Of a stretch of 64,000 nucleotides of DNA, positions 53,717-64,000 are shown one piece after another. Under the pieces are notes generated by a model. It was not told the DNA's origin. It made no database searches and saw nothing but the letters and a program-made list of their open reading frames with translations. This DNA comes from Sphagnum magellanicum. Lineage: Eukaryota > Streptophyta > Sphagnopsida > Sphagnales > Sphagnaceae. The stretch's first letter is position 1, and every line of letters starts with the position of its first letter. Location of the stretch: NCBI GenBank assembly GCA_021904315.1, contig CM038911.1, positions 17,023,390-17,087,389 of the forward strand. The letters are read 5' to 3'. The position numbers and the translations under genes are program-made.

Positions 53717-54620
53717 TTTTTTCTTTTCTATTATGCACCCGCATAGCTACTCTCAAAACCAAGAGTAGCTTGGCCATGGTTGTTTTGAAGCTTGGGCTTT
53801 TAAAAAAATTTGGAATTCAAACTCAATGTCTTTTTTTTTTTGGGTATTTTTTCGACACCTTCCAACTACTCTCAACATTGAGAATAGCTTTGCAATGATG
53901 GATTTGATCCCTAGCTTGAACTTGGGTTCAATTTAAAACTTGACACATAGGTTTTTTTGGGAAACCTAAGATTGACCTTGGGTTTTTTGTGCCTTTTGAG
54001 CTATTTTTGATGTTGAAAATAAGATAGTTTGTGAATATTCTAGCCCGAACATGAATTTAGATCCAAATTTGACTTTTTATGTTTTTTTTAAACCTCCAAG
54101 GTGTCAAGAGTAGCTCAACCATAACCATTTTGAAGCTTGGTTTTTAAAACTTGTTTTGGAACCCGAGCTTGAGCTCAAGTTTACTACACCTTCCAAGTTA
54201 TTCTTGGCATTGAGAGTAGCTCAACACTGATGGATTTGAATCCTAACTTGAGCTTGGGTCCAATTTAAGACCGTAGTTCAAGCTATTGTTTTTGTTTGGG
54301 GGGGAACCCAAGTTCGAACTTGGATTTCATATGCCCTCTAAACTACTTTTGGTGCCAAAAGTAGGTTGGTTTATAAAGATTTTAGTTTGAACATGAATTC
54401 AAGTTCAAATTTGGTCAAATTTGAATTTGTTTACGTATTTTTTTAGACTTCCAAGCTATTTTTGATGTCAATAGTAACATGAATTTAGTTTACAAAGTTG
54501 AGCTTAAACATAGTTCCATGTTGGACCTAAGTTCAAACTTGGCCTTTTAAAAGAAACTGCATCTGAGATATTCTTGGTGCCAAGAGTAAGTCAGAGCCAA
54601 AAGTAGTTGGGAGGTGTGTG
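53390..54620. repeat. Hairpin-bearing degenerate tandem repeat
   Basis: A unit containing an inverted repeat of the form CTATTCTCAATGTCGAGAATAG, then CTTGGCCATGG.TGTTTTGAAGC and TTGAGCTCAA/GAACTTGGGTTC, recurs near 53.43, 53.59, 53.75, 53.88, 54.10 and 54.21 kb, with weaker copies up to about 54.6 kb. A TA run (53681-53710) lies inside it. Confidence 0.75.
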
Positions 54621-55900
54621 TTGAGCCAACTTAAAGTTCTCAATAACTTTTTGTTTTGGAGTTAACAAAATTTTTAAATTTCTTCAATTGTTGTTATAGG
54701 ACAACTTGATAGCGGTTGTCATTAGAAACCCCATCATGGATACCACAAAAGTAAATACAAAAGTGACTTTATTTCATTACATTTCTATTCTTGATTATGT
54801 GTTCAATTATACATTATATTTCTCTTGTAGGCTTTTTAGTTTTTAATGGATCCTCATACTTTTGACTTTTGACATGTTATCCTTTAAGAGGAAAATCCAA
54901 GCAAATTTAAAGAACTTTGACCCAAAATCAACTAACATACACCTAAAATTAACATATGAATTTTATTGATTTTGATTTGAAAATATAACCTTAATTATAA
55001 ACAAAATAAAAAATGTTTATTACTCTAATTTTCAATAGTTCAATCAACATTTTAATCACACAAAAGCCATTTCTACACGACATAAGCATGGTAAAGTATG
55101 CTAGTCAATGACACTTGTTATTTTTTTGGAAAGTACCCATAAGTTATGCCTTAATATATTGGATTCATGAATATTATTTTAGTTAATGATCAACAATTAG
55201 AAGCTCTTTAACTTCATTGCATAATATTGAAGAACCACGTGTTTCAATATGCATTTATGTACATTTTTTGAGATGCAAGTATTGGAAAATATGTGTTTAG
55301 TTTTGCAAAATAAAATTACAAGTACATGAAAGTAAAATATCAATTAAAATGATTGTACTTTCAAGTTGATAAAGCCCTAGTGTGTATGAATATAGTCTCA
55401 ACTTTTCATATTATGGTCATAATCTATCAAAGTGTCAATGTAAATGTATGTTGGAAAATTTAAACAACCAAACAATTTAGAACATACTTTTCATCCATTT
55501 TTTTAATAAAAAAAATATTCAAACTTTATGTTTAACTTACAATAAACTCAATGAAGAGCTTTATGATTTCAAAATGCAATTTAAATAGGTTTTAAATATC
55601 TTTTTGAATGTGAATGTTGAAAAGAGATTTTTTTGAAATTAAATTTTCGTAGGACTACTTTTTTGGTATACTTTATCATGCTTGTCTAGACCCTACAAGC
55701 TTTGAAGTTTTGTCTTCTAATCCATGAAGTTTTGGGTCCAAACATAATGTTCACTATTACACATATCGAATCTAAATTCTTCTTGGCATCACACTTCCAA
55801 TTTTTCTAAATTTCAGTGGTGATTTTTAATTCTATTCCAAATGTACTAAACAAAGTTAAATTCCATAGTTGTTGTGTTCACATCATTGGAACCCATTTTG
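54621..55900. other. AT-rich intergenic DNA
   Basis: No supported gene or repeat. Confidence 0.4.
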
Positions 55901-55914
55901 GACCTTGGTGCACC

Positions 55915-56042
55915 CCATGGTGTGGTTTCCTCTTCATTGTTCGAATTTGTCATTACGTCTTCCGGGAATGTTGTAATCATGGGTGTGGTTTCCTTTTCAT
56001 CATATGTTTTTGTCATTGTGTCTTTCGAACATGTTGGGGAGC
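55915..56042 (-). repeat. 63-bp duplication, 21-residue repeat on the minus strand
   Basis: GGTGTGGTTTCC(T/C)TTTCAT...TTTGTCATT occurs twice, about 63 bases apart. The minus-strand frame stays open over about 60 codons and gives two units, TMTKTYDEKETTPM and VMTNSNNEEETTPW. The plus strand is also open (55816-56118). Which strand, if either, is coding is unknown. Confidence 0.6.
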
Positions 56043-56167
56043 TTTAGGATCAAATTGTTTCTTGGTCATTTTTGTTGTAAGATTGATTAGTTTATTTTCC
56101 TATTTACTTAGAATTTGAGGAGGTAGTCACACTGCCGATGAAATCACGTTCTAAAGTTTTGTTCCTA

Positions 56168-56430
56168 GGGTGTGCTAGTCATGGATTGTTTCCAAGAGGT
56201 TGGCACAAGCTATTCAAAAACTATGGTATAAACATTTTAATCATTATCCCATATATTTTATAATCTTGCAAATTATTAAAAGATGGCAAGTATCCAACCT
56301 CTATTTAATACCATGCATTTACATTTTTTAATTGTCTTTTATTCGTAGATGGGTACAAGTCCAAGTTTGCCGATATTCAACAAGAATGTTGTGGATATGG
56401 ATATGGTGACATGTTGCAAAAGAATGTAAT
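56168..56430 (+). CDS. Possible pair of exons of an unknown gene
   Basis: First segment: after CCTAG the plus strand reads CASHGLFPRGWHKLFKNY and one extra base before GTATAAAC (about 56226). Second segment: after TTATTCGTAG (exon start about 56349) it reads DGYKSKFADIQQECC and GYGYGDMLQKN before GTAATTTA. The single overhanging G joins AT to make the Asp codon, so the phase fits. I recognise no family. It could be a fragment of a transposon gene or chance. Confidence 0.3.
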
Positions 56431-59400
56431 TTAAATTGTGTTACTTTGATTGTTTACTTCAAGTTTATATAAAAGAAACTAAATTGGATGCCCAAAATAA
56501 TTCACGTCTACAAACATTTTTGTTTGGTGACATATTTGTAAATGTCTAATCAATTTGTGTATTTATTACTATCATGAAAGTTGTTGGATGTGTATTAGAC
56601 TACTTGCATGGGATTGACAACCTTAAAATATTTACAAATGGCAGAATGACTCCAAAGGTCATAACAACTACATCTGTTGTAACAATCACAAAATCTACTT
56701 GCAAATCTTGTTTTAAATTCCTATGAAAAATCAGGCACAAAATTTTTTCACGATGTCTTCATTTACAATACCTTGTTCTTGGAATCGAATGCTTCATTCC
56801 CCCTACAATTTTGCCTTCATTGGTCCCATTTTTAATTAGGTTGTTGTTTGTAGGGCACGTGTCCAATTTATGGCCTTCACCCAATATGACTTGATTTCAT
56901 TATACTTTCAACATTGGACCCTGTCTCCAAGATGTTTGGTATGTAATCTATTTAATGGAATGGGCGATCACATACATTGCAGCCATTTTAATTCTTGCAA
57001 TTTGGAGCTATTGAACACCACCTAGCTTGGCCATGTGGATGCGTTGGTGTCATGGAAGAATATTTTATTGTGTTAGGGAATATTCATTCACATCATAAAA
57101 TCTATAAGAGAATAGATTCTTTCATGTGGACAAAATTTATTGAAAATATTTTTTCTTGTTCATTGAACCTCATTCACACTCACCTATTCACAAAATAACA
57201 TCCTAAACATACTACTTAAATGAAACAATTTGACTAACAATTGCAAGGAAAAGGTTTATAAAATTTTAGTCATGTTAAATTTTAGTTTTATCAATGTTTG
57301 GGGAATTAAACCAAAGTATTAAATTGAAACTAATTGGACCACCCAAAAAGATGTTGAATTTGTGTGTACTAATTGTGTTATTAATGAACTTTCATTTTTA
57401 TTTTTTTAAAAAAACATTAAAAAGGTCCATTAAAGGTTTTATGAATATTTTTCAATTATATCCCTCATTGCATATATGAATTATTAAATTAAAAATATCA
57501 AAAGCATTTCATCATTTTCAATTATATCATTTTATTTTATTATTTGGGGCAACAACCTTCATAACCATAGTCATAAGTCATGAACCAATAAAGGATTTGC
57601 ATCCTTGAATTACAATTTATATCCATTGAATAAAATGTGAAGAAGATTTAAGTATCTTCTTCAATGCCAAAGAAAGATTTCAATATACCTATGGGGTGCA
57701 TCCACACTAACAAAAACCAACCCTACCACTTGGTGAATGTTTTTGGGAATATATTTAAGAATATTTCATTTTTAAGTTGAAAAAATAATTAAAATTTTCC
57801 TTTGACCTAAAAAGATGTTACATTATACTATTATGTGAAGAATGTTAAAAATAATCTCCCTTCAAAATATGTCATGTTAAAAGAATCTCCCAAAAAAAAC
57901 ATTTGTATAATGTCTTTAGACGATTGGTTATGTTGTTTAGTGAATGTTTTTGAATGCTTTAACTTAGATTCATTCCAAATCATACCACATGTTTCCATGA
58001 TATATTTTTAAAATTGTCATGTAAACACATTAAAAATTTGCAACATTAGTACAAATTTTGACATTAAAACATGAAAAACCAAACATTGGTTACACTTGTT
58101 GTGGCCTTTGTTAGTGTGGGTGTACCCTATGATTTGATGATATTTCAACATAAATTTGTATACATTCAAAGTAAATATGCCCATCTGCAACTATAAACAA
58201 ATATTTCCATGCAATGTCATTTTTCCATTCAACAAAAACATTGATCTATAGACTTAAAGATGGTATTTATTTTTCATTGTCCAAAAATCATTGCAATATA
58301 TGAATAAAATATTCATGTAATAGGTTATCTTATGCAATAACCTCATCACCAAAAAAAAATTTCTTTGAAAGTTAATCCATAATTTTTGTACTTAAAAAAA
58401 ACAAACCAATGTAGATTCAAGTAACTAAAATTCAAAGGACCATTAATTAAACACATGACCCATTTTATTTCTTGTTTGAAAAAAAAAAAAAAAAAACTTA
58501 AGAAATTAAGACATGTGAATACAAAAACATAAAAATATTTCCTACAAACCAAACACATGTACATAAATATAGTCTTGATTATTGATACCATCGTGCAAAT
58601 GTTAAGTATAAACATAACAAACTTGGGCAAAACATTTAAATTTGAAATTTAATAGGTGTTGATGTTTTCCAAAACATTTATCTAGGATTATTAAGAGGAT
58701 GAAAACTAAAATTCATTCTAGATGCTAGCATAATACAACATAAAGATATTGAAGCATTCCTCCCCCCTTCTACCAAAGCTTTTAAGAAAAAATCAAGTTG
58801 TCATACCAAATCATAACATACCAATAACTATTTCCAAAAAAACATCATTGCAGACATTTAAGTTCTTGAATTAAAAATTTCAAATGCCAAAACATCTCAA
58901 GAAGGAAGTAACATGATAAAATATTTCAAGAAAAATTAATATCACATGTTTTCATTGATGAACTTGAATGAATTATTTTGCTATTAATTCTTAACTTCAT
59001 AAAATGGTGCAACCTTCCTTGATTCATGAACAATCAACTTTTATGGGTGAAGTTTCCATCACTATTGGAACTTTTGCTTGAGGTCCAACTAGCTATCATG
59101 TTTGACTTGATTTTTGCTATCTTATTTATGCTTTAAAACTTCATGAATAAAGTGTTTCAAATTCCCATAAAAAGAAGAATTATTTATAGCGCTTTGTTAA
59201 ATTCAAATAAATTTGTTTGACATTTCAAGTCCATGAGATGTTGCAACCTTTACCATGTTGTGAACAATCAACATATATTTGCAATTTTCCTGTTGTATTT
59301 GACTTTTGTGCAACCTTCAATCGATCATGTTTGGATTCAATTTTTGTTATGTCATTTTTGCACCTTGGGCATGGAAGGTTTTTATGTGGAAAACCTACAC

Positions 59401-60679
59401 AAAAAAACCCACAATTTATTTGGAATTTTTGATGCCAACTTGACCAAAATGTTTTGGCACCAACAATTAAAAATCAATTACTTTTTGTATTGGAATTATA
59501 ATGTTAAACATCCAAATGCAAAGTGCCTTATGCTTTGGTCGCCTTAGAAAATCAATGTATTGTTGAGTGATATTGCACATTAACTAGGTATTGTAAGATT
59601 AACCATGATTTCTTTGAAAAATCACCATGGCCATCACTTTTCTAGATTGCTTGAGTCAATATGAATATACAACAAGAAAACTATTTTGTGCCATGTGGGG
59701 TCACTTTATTATGTTCATATTTCAAATCATAAAATGGATATTACATGTATAACATAAGTTCCATGTATAACATGATTATAACATGCGTTTATTTTTTAGT
59801 TTTTTAATATTGAAGTTGTGACAATATTTAAAATATTGTGAAAGTTCACGTTAAGCTTAAAAACATATTATGTTTATCATGTTGAACATGAACATGTCAT
59901 TTTGTGTTGTTTGATATTTGTTCAACAAACAATATTGGATTGGTGCCATTTATCCTACCCCCAATAATAAACAAGTATAAGAAGTAGTGAATTAGGGAAG
60001 TTAACATACCAAAGTTTAATTTACATCCACATGTTTTTTGTTGTTCCAACAATTTTTTGTTTTTCTATATATAGTCAAAACATTACAATGTTAGAAAGCA
60101 TGATCAATATCAATGTTATTCATGAGAAACTACATATGATATAAGTTGAATTTGACATTTAATCACTTACCAATCATTGTGGCACTTGCAAAAATAACTA
60201 GAAATCATAAGCTTTTAAATCAAATTATCATTATGCTTGCATTTTCACAATTTAATTAAAAGATCAAACTAATATAGTTAATGGATAAGGCCCAAGGGAG
60301 GTTACTTCCATTTTTTTTTTAATGACATGGAAAAAAAAAAAAGGTGCAACTTAATGAAAAAATAAAATAAAATCCACTTCAATGTAAATAGGGTGTCAAA
60401 AATTAGATTATGAGAACATACTTAAAATAAACTTAAAATATTCAATTTTAATAGAATGCTCTCTTAATATTTGATTACTTTGTAGCATAAGAAAAAAAAC
60501 CCCATTTGTTTCACATGTTTATATGTATAAAAATTAATGTCCTCAAGGTTAGGATTCATGGCTAAATCTAATTAACATTGATTAGAAAAATTGTTATTGA
60601 ACATTAAAAAAGAAGAGTTACATGTTGAATTTGTAGTTTGCAATTTGAAATCATGTTTTATAATAACAATAAAAAATAC
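56431..60679. other. AT-rich intergenic DNA
   Basis: No supported gene. Two related segments about 230 bp apart (about 59.02-59.13 and 59.24-59.36 kb) share GTGAACAATCAAC/ATGAACAATCAAC and TGTTTG(A/G)...TTTTTG(C/T)TAT. On the minus strand of 59.40-59.24 kb an open stretch includes LPCPRCKNDITKIESKHDRL, reminiscent of a metal-binding knuckle but not assignable. Confidence 0.35.
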
Positions 60680-63600
60680 CTGTTCAACAATGGTTTTGAA
60701 AATAGCAACATGGCCTCTATCAACAACACGTTGTTCATTTATCTTCTTTTGTTGTGTTTTATCTTCTTGTATCAATTTGATTCTTTGGCATTCAATTTGA
60801 GCAGCATGCCATCCATTCACATATTCTTGATTAAGCTTCTTGACCACGTGAGTAAAAGGATTGGATAAACATTCCTTTGACATGCTAATATGTGAATGTA
60901 AATGTGTGTTCTTGAAATCCATGAGAGAATTTGCCATGTTGGAAAATAGTTTTATAGCTTTTAAGTCTTGACTTGTTGTAGGTCGTGGATATATTGTTTG
61001 GCAAACCCTTGAATCTATTCAAGTCCAAACATAATGTCAAGGTTTTATTATTTATATTTTAAAATATTCATTATTGAGTTGATAGAACACATTTTAGGAA
61101 ATGGGTCATGAATGACATGCTTTAACAATTAAAGAAAAATTTATCTAGTAATCAAAATGTGTCCTTAACATGGACATTGCAACAAGGTTGGGTTCTATTA
61201 TAGATGTATAGATTGTAGATTACTCAAAGAAAATACAATGATATACATGTAAAAATAAATTGTAAATTTTTTCCTTTAGATAATTCTATGGTTTTCATCT
61301 ACAAATATTTCAAAATATCAAAATGAGGAGAAGTTTCAATTCACATTTGATTTGTTATTCCAAATATATGGTTTCCTATTGTAGGATAAGGAAAATAACC
61401 AACTTAACCAATAAACAAACACATTTGAATGATCATTCCTTTATCATGAATTAGTTCAATAAAAACATACAAGTCTATGGTATGAATTGGACACACCATT
61501 ATTCTCCATTTCTTTCTTTGGCTTTTGCTTATGATGATATTGATGAACAAGGTCTCGTTCCATAATTGATATAATTTTTGTAACCAACTTCCTTCGATTA
61601 GTATTAGTTGTTTCCAATTTCCTTTTCATTTGTTTGAGAAAATGTTCCTTGACAAAACACCAAAAAATATTTTTAATGAAATCAAACATGATTTAGGATA
61701 ACACGCCAATTTTCTTCTTGTCATTTTTTTTTAATGAAATCATTGCATCAAAATAATTGGTTAACAAAATGAAAAAATAAAATAAAACTACATAAACATT
61801 TGATATGTAAAAAATTCAAAGGTTAAATCTTTCAATTTGGTTGTTGGGGCTATGAATTGATTTTAGGACAAGTTTGGCAATGGTGTCATAATTAATATGC
61901 AAGGGTAAAATAATAACACCTTTGATTTAGACACATGTTTACCTTTTGCATTGCCATTTCAAAACAATGGATATGCCAATGATGCCTTTCGTGTTCCTTC
62001 TTTGTAGCACATGCTCTTTCATGTGCTGCCTACAAATAAACCTCATCACATGTAATTTGTATGCATTTGTATGCATTTTCTATTTGACAAGAGTTTTTTG
62101 AAAGGATTTGAACACTAATATCACTTAAAGTGAAAATTTGGATGTGTTTTTAAGAAAGAGGAATGCAAGTGTTTGAACAAACGAATAGAGAAATTTCAAA
62201 TTTTACACATTTTGATTTACATTCATGTCAAAATCAAAGTACAAACCCAATTAAGTTGAACGAGTAAGGCCATGTTTTTCTTTCTTTGGGATTCAAAAAA
62301 CTCATTTTCTAGACTTGTAATTCGATGTTGTTGATCTTTTTTCCACACACCCTACAACAATTGAAAAATCAACATAGAAAATAAAAACTAAACATACACA
62401 TTATGTGATCAATAGTTGATTTTTTAAAATAAGAATTCTTGACAAGCTAGAGGTTACATTTTCAATTTGGAAGTTGATTTTCACCGCAAAATACATATGT
62501 ATAACATTGCATGGTCAAACATTTGTTTCTTAAGTGTGCATGTAAACTAATTATTTAAAAAAGCTTTCATTATACTTGATATGATGATTGCAAGGGAAAA
62601 TGGAATAAATGTATCCTTTTGACTCACAACAATATGAAATTGGCCATATATATACATATTAGTTGTGGTCATTTGATTGATGTTGCATAAATAAATTTAT
62701 TGATGAATACAATATAAGAATAGCTATTTCATAGTTCCCTTTCCATTGGATATAACAAACTCATGTGCATATATGTTATAGGTGACCCATAAAAGTAAAA
62801 AGTAAGTTTGTTATCATGTACATGATCCTTTTGTTCTAGTTTAGGGTTTGTGATGAACTTATTTCACCTTCAAATGATCTAATGTTTTGGCTTTTTGTTT
62901 TCTTTTGCAATCACGATAATGTTGCACTCGTTGTGAAGCAAAATACATCTCTTGAGCTCGGACCTAGAATCATGTCATCCTCAAAACAAATTGTTGCACT
63001 TATGACATTCATGGAAAAATTGTATATATTCATTTAGCTCAATAAGTGCACAAACAAATTTTGACTGATAGGTTTTATGTTGACAATGTTTGGAATCATG
63101 TTTTTGGCAAACATGATCGTAGTAGAGTTGAAATGTATTGGAATAAATAATAGGGATTTTTTTTTGAAAAATCTATTTAAAAATAAATATTTCTTATTTC
63201 CTTTTCAATTAGAGCCACAACTTTGACTTTCCACGTTTGACAACACATATCCAACATGAGATTGTTGAAACAATTCAAAAAAAACAATTATAAATCCACT
63301 ATTTAAAAAATAGAGGCATTCATTCACATATCTATTAATCATTCCATTAATAGATTTTGAATTTCACACACAACAACACAAAAGCTATTTGTAAACCATT
63401 CATATGCCATAAGTTTAATTTAGTTGAAACAATTGAACTTATATTATAACTTGGCATGTCATTACTCCAACCACAAACCGCTTGGAATAGAATTTCTCAT
63501 TTTAGTTTTTCATATGGCAAGATGTTTGAGGTTATCCATACATGGTGTAACCTAACATGGTCCAAACAATGTACATACATTTCATGAAACTATGAATAGG

Positions 63601-63773
63601 CTCCTTAAACATTACTTACATAAGAAAGCGTAGTAATTATGAGATTTTAGGTAGGAAAAAACCTGTAGGATGCGATTTGTACGCATTTTTCCATAACTTT
63701 GAAGTGGTTTGTATGCATGATTCCATGATGTCTTGTCCTGACTAGGAGTACAGTCCATTCGTTCTTCATGAAT
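60680..63773 (-). CDS. Candidate unknown multi-exon gene encoding charged helices
   Basis: Six minus-strand segments are bounded by AG and GT: 63773-63663 (IHEERMDCTPSQDKTSWN..), 62963-62868 (VRAQEMYFASQRVQHYRDCK..), 62351-62262 (GVWKKDQQHRITSLENEFF..), 62029-61943 (AAHERACATKKEHERHHWH..), 61647-61495 (EHFLKQMKRKLETTNTNRRK..) and one ending at 60680 (..WHAAQIECQRIKLIQEDKTQ..KTIVEQ). The first four are whole multiples of three, and all can be read in phase 0 at both ends. The peptides are rich in Lys, Gln, Glu and His and look helical or coiled-coil-like. The best splice sites are at 62029, 61943, 60680 and 63773. The 62262 and 61495 donors are weak, and the last segment's 5' limit is unknown (ATG at 60937 or an acceptor further in). 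No homologue is recognised; it may be a transposon-carried or lineage-specific gene. Confidence 0.4.
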
Positions 63774-64000
63774 CTATTCAAATAATAAGGATTACATTTG
63801 AGCTTTCCAATGTTATAGTGAGATGCAATCTATTTTAATTGATTCACAATAGATTGACTTCATGAATGCATCAACAAATGTTAAACTAAAGTGAAGGGTT
63901 TCCAATTCTTTGATTGAGATTGCTCCATAGTGAGTCCATATAGTTTCTTCAATGACACATTGAACTTAAACTTAAGAGCACTTTTCAACAAGATTCATAG

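Overview
The window is nuclear DNA from a land plant. It holds short-exon genes with GT-AG introns, a plant cytosolic malate dehydrogenase, an F-box/WD40 adaptor of a plant type, and a plant-specific small membrane protein. These sit among long, AT-rich, repeat-laden intergenic stretches with decayed DNA transposons. A KDM2/KDM7-type JmjC demethylase, as far as I know unusual in flowering plants, together with the transposon content suggests a non-flowering plant (fern, lycophyte or bryophyte). That placement is only a guess. I saw no prokaryotic, organellar or viral genes, no rRNA or tRNA and no CRISPR array.

Layout. (1) 1-7.9 kb is genic: the 3' part of cytosolic malate dehydrogenase on + (six exons, 5' end cut by the window edge), converging on an eight-exon F-box/WD40 gene on - whose leader runs back toward a CT-rich tract near 7.65 kb. 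(2) 7.9-20.9 kb is AT-rich intergenic DNA with a 463-bp pogo-like MITE flanked by TA, a broken pogo/Tigger-type transposase (11.64-12.92 kb) and a degenerate tandem repeat. (3) 20.9-32.4 kb is a - strand gene. Thirteen exons (29.48 to 22.63 kb) join in phase into a JmjC protein with both iron-binding histidines. One intron looks like a U12-type AT-AC intron and another like GC-AG. The N-terminal exons (30.6-32.1 kb) are only partly resolved. (4) 32.5-43.5 kb is repeat country: a 54-bp minisatellite open on both strands, a roughly 200-bp satellite array, a dead PIF/Harbinger transposase, a CCCTAAA-rich tract and a foldback element with terminal inverted repeats. (5) 43.5-47.2 kb is a two-exon - strand gene for a plant-specific protein with a glycine-rich C-terminal membrane segment; its leader has an intron and a long upstream ORF. 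(6) 47.2-55 kb holds a 295-bp tandem duplication, the C-terminal end of a Helitron helicase with reiterated Helitron-like modules, duplicated simple-sequence-bearing segments, a repeat that is the inverted copy of one at 42.1 kb, and a hairpin-rich tandem repeat. (7) 55-64 kb looks empty by ORF length, but contains short segments bounded by splice signals: six on - that are all phase 0 and encode charged, helical peptides, and a phase-matched pair on +. These are the best candidates for an undescribed gene.

The four confident genes are unrelated housekeeping or regulatory genes (malate/oxaloacetate redox, ubiquitin-ligase substrate choice, histone demethylation, an unknown membrane role) and show no sign of acting together. 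Exon borders were placed by eye from splice signals, reading phase and family resemblance, and may be off by a few bases where noted.
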